Assembly (NCBI RefSeq): GCF_025602895.1
Contig: NW_026516559.1
Location: 1 to 22,472, forward strand
DNA: 22,472 nt
DNA from: Polychytrium aggregatum
Taxonomy: Eukaryota > Chytridiomycota > Chytridiomycetes > Polychytriales
Direction of reading: 5' to 3'
The first letter of the stretch is position 1; every line of letters starts with the position of its first letter. Made by a program: the position numbers and the translations under genes. Positions 6,698 to 14,580 of the stretch are shown piece by piece. The notes beneath the pieces are model-generated. The model did no database searches. It was not told the origin of the DNA and saw only the letters and a list, made by a program, of their open reading frames with translations.

Positions 6698-8566
6698 ATG
6701 GAAACATCGGAATCCGAGACCACCGGAAACATGGGTGCGATCATCAATCTTCCTCAGCGCGTTTTGCAAATCCCAGAGCTCTCCATCGAGATCCTCTCCA
6801 ATTTTGCAGACAATCCCGCGTCAATCAGACGAACCATTCAATCGAGCTCGGTTTTGTATCGCTTCTTCAGTAGCGATAATGGCTCCAATATGCTGGCGCG
6901 GAGGTTGTTTGCAAAGAGGTATCCTACAATTCAGTTTCCAACCCAGGTGTACGACATGGCCCAAAGACTCACACTCAAGGATTACGAAGACTTTCATTGC
7001 CTGTTTGATACGCTGTTGACCGAGATCGGTGACCTCAAAGCACCTCACGAGCGATTCCCTAGAACAATGAACGCAGCTGGGAAGCTGGTTGATGTATTCT
7101 GCTTCAGACTGAAGGAATTTATCGACTACGAACATACACTTACCAATCTGTTGGCTACTAAGGCCATATATAACAACTCTCATTATCTTAGATGGGAGAG
7201 CATCGAACACATTCTGAGATACGTTTATACAGTCCACTTTCCATGGAGAGTGAAACTCAACTCACCATTGGAGCCCCAAATTGTTCTTCCAGACGAAATA
7301 ATTGATGAGGGTACTGATGAAGAATTCGACGACTACCCACCAGCTCGCGGTTATATCACCCCTCGTATCGCAGATAATGCAGCATGTCATTTTGCAAAAT
7401 TATTTAACACAAATGGTGCGTATTCGAACAATTTCATCATGGCCCTATTCCAATACAACCATTTCATTCGATACACATGGCCTCTTCGCATACTTTACAT
7501 TGCCTGTCAAATCAGAAGAATTCTACAACGACCCATCGAGACTCCTGGAAGACAAACCATTCTGGAGTTATTTGAAAGAAATGGAATTGACCACCGCAGG
7601 ACGGGCCTCAGTGCGTATGATTACTTCCGAATAACTCTTCCACTCGAATACCAAAGGATCAAACTCGTCAATGGACGTATGGTAAGCACCACTGACTCAC
7701 CAGTGGAATATTGGCTGGCTATGCGAGAGAAGATCTTTTGGGGCTCACGTATCTACCATAGCAGAGTGGAAACCACATTGGACAAAGACATAGATTCATC
7801 GTTCATCGCAGGTGTTCAACTGGACAATGAAATGTCCGCCAAAAGTTTTTTGTTCAGACTATTCGACACGCGTGTGGTGAGTTCGATCAATGATCCCATA
7901 AATCTTGACGTCATCAATACCTTTTTCCATACACAGCCCTATTCATCACTTGGTTCTATGTTCAAATCGCCGTGGGGGTTATGGATGTCACCTTCCAACG
8001 GAACCATCTCCGGCAATCAACCAACTGAAGAAAGTGCATCGCGGCTGCGAGAGGACCGGAGAGACTTCTTATCGAGGATCCCTGACACAATGCTGAAAAC
8101 CTATCACACATATGCACCTTACATCATCCTCACAATGGTAGAACGCCGGAATGTTTACGAAAATTTGACATTGAAAGCAAGGGAACGGTCGTATATTGAC
8201 TTGGAGGAGTTTCGGGCCACTCTGGACAATAAATTGGTAATGAGTTCAAACCGCCAACCACTTCAATTGACAGAGCTACTTCGTAAAGAGCCCTTGTATT
8301 CTGTTGCTGCGCCGTTCAATGCTTTGTGGTATTGTAAGGACCCTACGCTTCGTAATCAATACACCGAAATGTTTTGCGAAAATATGAAACGGCTAAAAGT
8401 GTTCTGGAACAGTACACATCCGTCCATGGGGTTTCCTGATTTTGACCAAGAGCATTGGAAGCTTGATCCCGAGTACCACACTTACCAATCTGACGATGAC
8501 GATTCCCAAACTGAAACCTCAAACTCAGACACAGACGATATCCAGAATACCACATACACACAATGA
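6698..8566 (+). CDS. Unknown protein, 622 aa, with a weak F-box-like N-terminus
   Basis: An uninterrupted frame from ATG 6698 encodes 622 residues. Residues ~18-58 (LPQRVLQIPELSIEILSNF, then SIRRTIQSSSVLYRFFSS) resemble the start of an F-box: a Leu-Pro entry, an Ile-Leu-rich helix and a Ser-rich second helix. If this is correct, the protein could recruit substrates to a host SCF ubiquitin ligase, as F-box proteins of other large DNA viruses do. The remaining ~560 residues are mixed helical, rich in Tyr, Arg and Phe, with no repeat or motif I recognise. The last ~25 residues are acidic (SDDDDSQTETSNSDTDD). Codon use is visibly more A/T-rich than in the flanking capsid, fibre and kinase genes, which may mean a separate origin. 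It ends 7 bp before the convergent capsid gene. Confidence 0.65.
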   Translation: METSESETTGNMGAIINLPQRVLQIPELSIEILSNFADNPASIRRTIQSSSVLYRFFSSDNGSNMLARRLFAKRYPTIQFPTQVYDMAQRLTLKDYEDFHCLFDTLLTEIGDLKAPHERFPRTMNAAGKLVDVFCFRLKEFIDYEHTLTNLLATKAIYNNSHYLRWESIEHILRYVYTVHFPWRVKLNSPLEPQIVLPDEIIDEGTDEEFDDYPPARGYITPRIADNAACHFAKLFNTNGAYSNNFIMALFQYNHFIRYTWPLRILYIACQIRRILQRPIETPGRQTILELFERNGIDHRRTGLSAYDYFRITLPLEYQRIKLVNGRMVSTTDSPVEYWLAMREKIFWGSRIYHSRVETTLDKDIDSSFIAGVQLDNEMSAKSFLFRLFDTRVVSSINDPINLDVINTFFHTQPYSSLGSMFKSPWGLWMSPSNGTISGNQPTEESASRLREDRRDFLSRIPDTMLKTYHTYAPYIILTMVERRNVYENLTLKARERSYIDLEEFRATLDNKLVMSSNRQPLQLTELLRKEPLYSVAAPFNALWYCKDPTLRNQYTEMFCENMKRLKVFWNSTHPSMGFPDFDQEHWKLDPEYHTYQSDDDDSQTETSNSDTDDIQNTTYTQ

Positions 8567-8573
8567 AACCCCT

Positions 8574-9665
8574 TCAGCTCATGAAATCCAACCAGCTGAT
8601 TCCATCGGCACTCTGCAGAAGAGTGGCCTCGATGCCCATAAAGTAGAGCTGGTACAGCCCGTTCGTGGCGGTATTGGTGATGTTGAAGAGCAGTGCGACT
8701 TCGTCAAAGGCCCCGCAATCCAAGGCATCTTCTGCTCCGAAATCGAAGCAGTAGATTCCGCGTGTACCGTCAAAGTCTGCATAGCCCGTCTTGATGCGGG
8801 GGAAGATCTCTGGCAGCTGGTAGAATCGGGGCTTGCCGTCCAGGGTCAGTGTGACGCTGGTGAAGAGACCCGTTGCCTCTGGATTAAACTTCCAGAGCAG
8901 CTTGCGGATCACCGACCGGAACGGGAGTACCACCTTGAATGACCCCGGTGAGACCGGTACGTCATAGTAGACCCAGGTGTTGAGCAGCTGAGTCTTTTGC
9001 ACATCCGGGTCATTCACTGGTGCCGTCGGCCACATGCGATACTTGAAGAAGACGGCGGCATCCTGGAAGACTGCGGTTTGTGCGGGAATCGGTGGGTCTG
9101 TCGATGTGTGTGGAGTCGGTGCCGGTCCCAGCACTCCAGATGCGGCGGTTGCCCATATCACACGGAACTTGAGCTGCATCGCCTGTACATCCGCAAAGAG
9201 GAACGGTGCATGGGGTGCTCTGATGAGAAAGCTTTGGGTGGTGGCTTGCGGGAGACTGAAATCACACAGTGGCTGGTAAAGCGTGAATCCGTCGGGAACT
9301 CGCCCGGCTGCAAGCTCATCCGCATAGTTCGTCGGCTCCAATGCCGAAACCGCTTCGAGCCACATGCCCGTCCACTGGTACAGGCGCATCGAGCCGACCC
9401 ACATCTCGATCGAGTCGATTGCCCCGAACCCAGCTGCATTGGCAAAGCCACCGACGTTAACCTCGATCGTGAAATACAGCCATGTCTCCTCGAGCTGATC
9501 ACCCAGCCAGGGAACGACCGCGGTCGATGTCTTGCCAAAGTCGGTCACTTCCTGGAACTCGACTCGTGAGATGTTAATGCCGCTCTTGGGTTGCCCCTGG
9601 AAGAGCGCTCGCTCTTGCGGGCCGTATGTCGTGAGCTGCGTGAGTGCGGTTGCATTCGTCGACAT
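8574..9665 (-). CDS. MCP: Divergent NCLDV major capsid protein (double jelly-roll), 363 aa
   Basis: Both ends follow the NCLDV capsid pattern. The start ALTQLTTYGPQERALFQGQP matches the usual 'L.qLvayGaqD.yLtgnP', followed by VTDFGKTSTAVVPWLGDQLE (compare 'dFGkkv...I.r.GDLi') and IDSIEMWVGSMRLYQWTG (compare 'i..vei.iGgq.id'). The end GIYCFDFGAEDALDCGAFDE parallels 'yyFSlnPed.qPSGtlNfS', and FMGIEATLLQSADGISWLDF parallels 'yNvLrisnGmggl.f'. At 363 residues it is shorter than the usual 440-600, and the Pro-Ser-Gly core is changed to DCG. It may therefore be a minor or paralogous capsid protein. Start 9665 is chosen because the longer frame to 9815 would run over the neighbouring gene and the homology begins here. 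It shares a palindromic promoter with the next gene. Confidence 0.82.
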   Translation of the reverse strand: MSTNATALTQLTTYGPQERALFQGQPKSGINISRVEFQEVTDFGKTSTAVVPWLGDQLEETWLYFTIEVNVGGFANAAGFGAIDSIEMWVGSMRLYQWTGMWLEAVSALEPTNYADELAAGRVPDGFTLYQPLCDFSLPQATTQSFLIRAPHAPFLFADVQAMQLKFRVIWATAASGVLGPAPTPHTSTDPPIPAQTAVFQDAAVFFKYRMWPTAPVNDPDVQKTQLLNTWVYYDVPVSPGSFKVVLPFRSVIRKLLWKFNPEATGLFTSVTLTLDGKPRFYQLPEIFPRIKTGYADFDGTRGIYCFDFGAEDALDCGAFDEVALLFNITNTATNGLYQLYFMGIEATLLQSADGISWLDFMS

Positions 9666-9691
9666 TGTGGGTTCTTGGTGAGGGGTAGATA

Positions 9692-9699
9692 GAATATTC
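9692..9699. promoter_or_regulatory. Palindromic core of a divergent promoter
   Basis: GAATATTC is a perfect 8-bp palindrome between two divergent starts: 26 nt from ATG 9665 (-) and 21 nt from ATG 9721 (+). The spacing is close to that of the AAAAATTTTT core at 3003-3012, and a near copy (GAATATCT) lies at 4755-4762 before the kinase. This spacing is why 9721 is preferred as the start of the plus-strand gene. Confidence 0.4.
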
Positions 9700-9720
9700 G
9701 GGCTGGGTCTCGTGCGTCTG

Positions 9721-10134
9721 ATGGAGGCAAGAAATGTTCTTGGCCTAGAGAAGATCACAGCCATGCCCCCGCTCCACAACGTCGACATCACCAACGATAA
9801 TGCCTTCCAGCTCATTGCTCAGTATATTGAGATTGCTCAGTCCAAGGGTGCTTACAAGCTGAACGATGCATTCCAGCTCAAGAAGGCGCTCGATGCCTGT
9901 GTCAGCGCCAAGTACGAGCCATTCGGAGAGAACGACCGCAACCCACGAGAGACGGCCAAGCGTATCCTGCTTCAGGGCATCTTTGTCGGACAGAACAAGG
10001 GCGCCTTTACGATCTCAGACTCGGTGCTCCTCGCCGATCTCATCCAGTTTACTGAGCTGGACGGTGGAGAGCTATTCGGTTCAACCAGCCATGGTCACGG
10101 AAAGCAAGTCTCAAAGCACAAGGAGAGGGAGTAG
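9721..10134 (+). CDS. Small NCLDV-type protein with an internal duplication, 137 aa
   Basis: The protein contains two related helix-loop-helix units: IEIAQSKGAYKLNDAFQLKK (about residues 35-54) and IFVGQNKGAFTISDSVLLAD (about 84-103). Shared positions are the Gln, the Lys-Gly-Ala with an aromatic, the acidic residue four to five places later, and the hydrophobic pattern. The single 'AQ.kGay...da..l..ai' unit is common in small giant-virus and phage proteins of unknown function, as far as I recall. The tail is basic and His/Lys-rich. ATG 9721 fits the shared promoter spacing; ATG 9763 (MPPLHNVD, 123 aa) is an alternative. The capsid gene starts divergently 55 bp away. It is the last gene I assign to the viral block. 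Confidence 0.65.
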   Translation: MEARNVLGLEKITAMPPLHNVDITNDNAFQLIAQYIEIAQSKGAYKLNDAFQLKKALDACVSAKYEPFGENDRNPRETAKRILLQGIFVGQNKGAFTISDSVLLADLIQFTELDGGELFGSTSHGHGKQVSKHKERE

Positions 10135-10484
10135 CTCCACCATCAAGAGAAAACGAGACCGATCCTTTCTGTTTTGCCTCGACATGATCAAGTCCAAGAG
10201 CGAAATGAGGACTTGGTGCATTGGGCTGGGAGGTCGACGCGATCACATGACCAAGGGGGTCAGGGTGGAGATGGCATGTTTCCTCCGCCCGCCGTGCCGC
10301 CGTGCGCGGCGATCCCAAGTCCAGCGGGGGATGAAGAGCAGAGATCGCCGCACCAGGGCGGCCCTGGCGAGGGACAACCATGTCTCCCAGGATGCCGAGA
10401 CTGGTGGTATAAATGGTCGCCCTCGGGGCAGAGGAGCGAGATCAGCATCGACCCAGCTCCAGCCTCAGCTTCCTGCGTTCGACC
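10135..10484. other. 350-bp non-coding region, candidate virus/host junction
   Basis: This stretch lies between the last virus-type gene and the first intron-bearing gene. Frames that cross it have shadow-like composition (Arg/Ser or Pro-rich). Its left part continues the style of the viral block. A GC-rich part at about 10280-10380 is followed by a TATA box. No inverted or direct repeat that would mark an integration site stands out by eye. Confidence 0.4.
10408..10414 (+). promoter_or_regulatory. TATA box (TATAAAT)
   Basis: TATAAAT lies 70 bp before ATG 10485, leaving room for a transcription start ~30 bp downstream and a short leader. The start codon context is gaccATGG, a good eukaryotic one. 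This is a classical RNA polymerase II promoter layout, unlike the short AT cores of the viral block. Confidence 0.55.
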
Positions 10485-12728
10485 ATGGCTACTCCCTTTG
10501 CTCCCCCCGCTATCCAAGCTACCCCTACTACGCCTGCTGCCCTTCCAGGTGTAGTTGTCCCAGCTGCCAGGCCTCCCGACTCTCCAATCCCCGACGTTTC
10601 CCTCAGCGACGTTCCCTTTGGTAGAAACAGCGTCACGATCGTGAAGACGCATCAGCGCTCTACTCACTGGGCGATGACGTTCGAAATGATCAATTCCGAT
10701 TTTCGCCGGTCTGCCCTCAAGCAGATCACCTTTCCAGTGTTCACTGGATTTATTTGGTGTACCGAGTACATCCAGATCGCCCGTGTTTATATTTTTTTGA
10801 TTCTGAAGTGCTTCCAGCACTATTTTGCCCCGATTGTTGCCGTTTTTCCCAATCTCTCTTATCTTCGCACCTTCGTTGCTACCCTCTTGAAGAAGAACAA
10901 GAAAATCCATGGCGCTGGTGACATCACTCCTTCCAATTGCCACAGGTTTGATCTTTTTGCCAATGTCTCTGACTTTGAGGCATTTTATTTGGTTTTCTGC
11001 GCTATCGTACACCCTTCGAACCCAATTGAGCAGAATCGCATCCAACAGTCCTTCGTGAATCACACTGTGGGCAAATATCGTTCCGTTGGCCCCTTCTGTT
11101 CTGCTGTAGGAATGGCGTTTTGTCTGGATTTGCGTAGGAAAGTTACCCCTTTCACCATTCCAATGTATCCATTGATTGTTTCCCCTTTTACTTGGTTTGT
11201 TCCTACCTTTTCCACGTTTGTATCCGCCTTTGTGAATGTCCCCAATGGATTCAGGGTGCTGTGCAGTGTCAATGCTTTGATGTACCGTTTCGCAATCCCC
11301 CCTGCTGTTGCTCAAACCACCCCACAGCCCATCCTCACCACCACCAACGACCACGCTTACGACAGCGACTCTGAGTACGTTCCCTCGGACACTGATTCAG
11401 CAAGCTCCTTCTGCTCTTCCGAGTCCGCCGAGTCCTCCAGCTCCACCGAGGTCGATGAACCCGCCGATTCGGTCGCTTCTGCCGAGTCCATGCAGCTGAT
11501 CGACGACGAATACACCGTCGTCGACGAAGGCGTTGTTCCAGTTCAAGCCAGCATGCCCTCCAAGAATGCGGCGGCCTTTGAACACCCCAAGACCCCGACT
11601 CCTGCTGGCATCAGCGGTCCTCGCTTGATGCTCGTCGATGGCTTGGCCACTCCAATCACGCCAGCGGCCAAGAGCAACGACAAGATCAATGTCGCCCCGG
11701 TTCTTGCGACTCCCGATCCCCAGCCTGTGCCTGTGGTCGCGGCCGTTGTCGAGACAGTGATCGCTACTCCAAAGCCCGTTGTCCCTGGTGAGTGCTGCAC
11801 GAACATAGCTGTTTTTCGCTCGACTGAGGACTGACGCTGATTCTTCTTTGCCACAGCACCTCCTGTTGAGCCCGCAACTCCCGATGGAGCGGCTGTCGTC
11901 TCGCTCAAGAGAGATTTCGCCGCGATGAAGGCTGTGCCTATCGGATGCTACGAATTCATGACACCAATCAGGGACACTGTGCTTGCCTCAGGCAATGACA
12001 TGTCCGAATTCATGGCATGGTCCAAGGACATTGCCACAATCGACAGCAAGAATCGAGAAATCGAGAGCCAGAACAAGCAGTTCAGCTTGGATGCCTATAA
12101 GACTGTACTTGAGTGCATCAAGGGTGTCGAGGACAAGACCACCGCTTTTGGAATCCTGGACAGAGCTGAAGCCTTCATTTACGGCTCAAAGCGAACCAAG
12201 CTCAGCGACCCCGAGGACACCCAGCCAAGCCCTTCCACTCGCCCCACCACTCCCACTCCTCCATCCGCGGCCGTTGGGGTCGAGGAGCTTCCCGATGAGC
12301 AGCCAGCCGAGCATTTGTCCTTCCAGAAGCTCGACATCGAAGGTCTCAAGGCCGCTTTTGCTACTCCTGTCGACAACACCCCCGGTAACTTCAAAACCAT
12401 TCCTGAGTTGATTGCGGGTGTTGATGAGTTTCGGGCGTTTTTCGATGGTATCACTCCCCAGCATAGAATGCTCTACTCGATGGACCGCTTGACCGATATG
12501 GTGATTGATTGGTTTGATGGTATAGTTGAAGATTATGGTCTCCATGATAACTTTCTTAGCAACTGGCGGGTGATCGAGTGTAAATCTTCGAAAATTTTCC
12601 CCACCTCCTATTATGCGCCTTTGCATCCTTTCATTCTCGTGCTGGTTGGTTTGTATGTTTTCAAGAGAGGGACGATTTTGACTTGGACCGAAATGCGTGG
12701 GGCCTTCTCCACTCGTGTTGCATTTTGA
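10485..12728 (+). CDS. Two-exon eukaryotic gene of unknown function, 724 aa after splicing
   Basis: Exon 1 is 10485-11787 and exon 2 is 11857-12728. Joining them gives 725 in-frame codons including the stop, with the codon split after its first base. The protein starts with a Pro/Ala/Thr-rich segment (1-50), then a Phe-rich, partly hydrophobic region (~65-290; stretches such as RVYIFLILKCFQHYF and LIVSPFTWFVPTFSTFVSAF). A Ser/Glu/Asp-rich acidic linker (~300-360) and Pro-rich linkers to ~450 follow, then a helical charged part (SKDIATIDSKNREIESQNKQ), another Pro/Thr linker and a C-terminal domain ending in a hydrophobic stretch (PFILVLVGLYVFKRG). I recognise no family. Third codon positions are mostly C or T on this strand, supporting real coding over the 364-aa antisense frame. 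It is probably a host gene, though a virus-derived gene that gained an intron cannot be excluded. Confidence 0.65.
11788..11856 (+). other. Spliceosomal intron, 69 bp
   Basis: The intron starts GTGAGT and ends CCACAG. It holds two perfect fungal-type branch sites, CTGAC at 11831-11835 and CTGAT at 11837-11841, 15-25 nt before the 3' end, with a pyrimidine-rich stretch between. Read through, it hits a stop (TGA at 11832-11834). Removed, the two frames join exactly. The length is typical of fungi. Confidence 0.75.
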
Positions 12729-12790
12729 GTATTTATGAAATACAAATGTGGAGCGCTCGTTGGCGACTCTGTGATTTGATACGTTGCAGG

Positions 12791-13035
12791 GCTGTGGTAG
12801 TTTTGTCTGGGGCACCCATCGGCGACTCGTTCCTCTGTGGCGAGGCTGTGGTAGTTTTGTCTGGGGCACCCATCGGCGACTCTTTCCTCTGTGGCGAGGC
12901 TGTGGTAGTTTTGTCTGGGGCACCCATCGGCGACTCGTTCCTCTGTGGCGAGGCTGTGGTAGTTTTGTCTGGGGCACCCATCGGCGACTCTTTCTTCTGT
13001 GGCGAGGCTGTGGTAGTTTTGTCTGGGGCACCCAT
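12791..13035 (+). repeat. 54-bp minisatellite, 4.5 units, cut by an LTR
   Basis: Units start at 12791, 12845, 12899 and 12953, and a partial fifth covers 13007-13035. Each reads gctgtggtagttttgtctgg and so on for 54 bp. Units 1 and 3 have ...gactcgttcc, units 2 and 4 have ...gactctttc, so a 108-bp higher-order unit is visible. Because 54 is a multiple of three, both strands stay open, which gives false long frames. The array breaks at the first base of LTR 1. The 62 bp between the gene's stop and the array contains a short hairpin (GTATTT-atg-AAATAC, 12729-12743) right after the stop and nothing else I can name. Confidence 0.9.
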
Positions 13036-13040
13036 TGTTA

Positions 13041-13184
13041 GAGTCCGAAGGGGACTCAACGGCAAAAGAAGAAGTGAGCTCGAAGTGAGCTCAGGGAAGG
13101 CAAGGGTAAAGTCCGAAGTGGACTCGGAGAGGGAGCGAGGGAAGCAAAGATCCGTTCAAGATAAGACTAGTCTCGAAATGAGAC
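13041..13184 (-). other. Array of four 5-nt-loop hairpins in U5
   Basis: Four inverted repeats lie in a row: GAGTCC-GAAGG-GGACTC (13041-13057), TGAGCTC-GAAGT-GAGCTCA (13075-13093), AGTCC-GAAGT-GGACT (13110-13124) and GTCTC-GAAAT-GAGAC (13170-13184). All loops are 5 nt and read GAA on this strand. The same array is in LTR 2 (14586-14729) and LTR 3 (18981-19124). In element RNA they lie in the leader, just before the expected primer-binding site. Confidence 0.6.
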
Positions 13185-13274
13185 GTGAGGAACACTCAGA
13201 GAATAAAGTAGAAGGCACTTTATTTAGTCCTATTTTGAACGCTGAGGTTCGACTACACATCGCGGGGGTCAGGC

Positions 13275-13282
13275 TATTTATA
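13275..13282 (-). promoter_or_regulatory. LTR 1 TATA box, with downstream AATAAA
   Basis: On the minus strand it reads TATAAATA. AATAAA follows 50 nt downstream at 13219-13224, as expected for the U3/R promoter and the R-region polyadenylation signal of an LTR element. Confidence 0.6.
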
Positions 13283-13826
13283 GACAAGTCCGGACTTGGC
13301 AGCGAAGGGCGGCCAAGGGAGGGAAAAGTGGGCGATCGAGCAGGGCGAAGGGGGCGATGCACGAACGAGGGCCGAGAAGGACCACCGAGACAGGCAGAGA
13401 ACCAAAGCGAGGGAGGCGCAAGCAAAAGCGAAGCACCTGGCAGGAGAAACGTGCAAAGGCGAAGCAATGTGACTCAACGTCCAAGAAGCGGATTGGTCAA
13501 GTATAAGGTTGGGGCAAATGCATGCGAGATGAACAAGAGATCGGGGCGGTCAGGCAGGTCATGAGTCACCGGTGGTGGGACACATGACCGGCAGCCGAAT
13601 TGCAACCAATCGCAGCAAGGCGCGTGCACAAACAAACCGGCGCGTGCGAAGAAGACAAAGGAAGCGGAGCAGCGCGGGGAAACGGAAGTGCGGAAGGAGC
13701 GGAAATGGCAGGCAAAAGGCGGAAAATTGGAGGGGAACTGCAAAGCTACACACAAACAAACAGAAAGGCAAAAGAACAGCCAAGTGTGCAGTCAAAGTGG
13801 AGAACAAGCAGAAGCTATCCCTAACA

Positions 13827-13840
13827 TCATCCCCTTCCTT
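13827..13840 (-). other. Polypurine tract, copy 1
   Basis: On the minus strand it reads AAGGAAGGGGATGA, directly before the LTR. It primes plus-strand DNA synthesis in Ty3-type elements. It overlaps the pol stop codon (13839-13841). Confidence 0.7.
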
Positions 13841-14580
13841 AGCGACGAACTCCGGGCGTCGCCTTCGGCTTTGAGGGATAGCGAAGGTGGAAGTCAGCAA
13901 CAAGATCAGTGGCGTGGGAAACATTGGCAGCGGGCTCCCAAGACCGGTCAGTCTCGGAATAGCCCTTCCACTGAACCAAGTACTGTAAGCGACCACGGAA
14001 GAGCCGAGAATCGAGAACAGTCTCGACCTCAAACTCTTCCTGGGAGTCAACAAGAATGGGTGGAGGTTCGGGTTGGGTGAACTCGGGAACAATGTCCTTC
14101 GTTCGGGGTTCAAGGAGGGATACATGAAAGACGGGGTGGACTTTGAGTGTGGAAGGGAGTTTAAGTTCAAAGGCAACGGGGTTGATGCGGCGAAGAACTT
14201 TAAAGGGGCCAAGCTTTTTCTGATCAAGCTTGTTGGAGGGACGAAGGGTGCGGATGTGGCGACGATCAAGAAAAACGAGGTCGCCAACGGAGATGTCGGG
14301 AGTGGGGAGACGGGATTTGTTGGCCTGCAAAGTGTAGGACTCTTGGGCAACCCGGAGGTTGGCCTTGAGATCCTCGAGAACGGTCTGAAGTCGGTCGACA
14401 CGTTCTTCGGCAGAGGGCACAACAGAAGGATCACGGATGATGGAGGGATCAAAAATGGGGTGATGGCCATGGACTGCAAAGAAGGGAGTCATGCCAGTGG
14501 AGGTGTTTTCCGAGTTGTTGTAAGTGAACTCGGCAAGGGGAAGGTGAAGGGTCCAGTCGTCTTGCAGGTAATTGCAATGG
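13839..14580 (-). pseudogene. pol: Pol C-terminal fragment, copy 1: end of integrase plus chromodomain
   Basis: The fragment holds about 247 residues of the Ty3 polyprotein, starting at ...IHCNYLQDDW, just after the integrase catalytic glutamate, so all three DDE residues are missing here. It keeps LPLAEFTYNNSENTSTGMTP, the integrase C-terminal part (GDLVFLDRRHIRTLRPSNKL, LGPFKVLRRI, HPVFHVSLLEP) and a chromodomain with the aromatic pattern YLVQWKGYSETDRSWEP. Chromodomains let chromoviruses target marked chromatin. The frame itself has no stop and is broken only by copy 2. The protein sequence is the same as the matching part of copies 2 and 3. Confidence 0.9.

Larger units (their letters stand above)
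13036..13826 (-). repeat. LTR 1 (3' LTR of copy 1), 791 bp
   Basis: On the plus strand it begins TGTTAG and ends CTAACA, a perfect 6-bp terminal inverted repeat, and borders the polypurine tract. In element sense it carries a TATA box (13275-13282), then AATAAA (13219-13224), then a U5 part with four hairpins (13041-13184). It is identical to LTR 3 and differs from LTR 2 at 13 positions. Confidence 0.92.
13036..14580 (-). mobile_element. Ty3/gypsy chromovirus copy 1, left part
   Basis: This copy comprises a 791-bp LTR, a polypurine tract and the 3' end of pol (minus strand). It is cut at 14580, where the LTR of copy 2 begins. It is inserted into the minisatellite after ...cccat. By eye it is identical over all 1545 bp to the start of copy 3 (18976-20520). 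The rest, if nested, should reappear to the right of this window. Confidence 0.88.

Noticed and set aside
5706..7019. 437-aa plus-strand frame
   Set aside because: It is antisense to the Nudix gene, crosses the divergent promoter and enters the 622-aa gene out of frame; Val/Leu/His-rich shadow composition.
9666..9815. N-terminal extension of the capsid protein to 9815
   Set aside because: It would overlap the divergent gene and its promoter; capsid similarity begins at the ATG at 9665.
10260..11354. 364-aa minus-strand frame
   Set aside because: It is antisense to exon 1, whose third codon positions favour C/T on the plus strand; the composition is Gly/Arg/Ser-rich and shadow-like.
12791..13035. 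CRISPR array
   Set aside because: The units are head-to-tail without variable spacers, in a eukaryotic setting; it is a minisatellite.
12186..13564. Long frames on both strands across the 54-bp repeats
   Set aside because: The unit is a multiple of three, so any stop-free frame stays open; the frames also run into the LTR and antisense to a gene.
13559..14479. 306-aa minus-strand frame, repeated at 15104-16024 and 19499-20419
   Set aside because: It crosses the LTR/pol border in a different frame from pol and is Pro/Ser/Leu-rich, as expected for an out-of-frame reading of the element.
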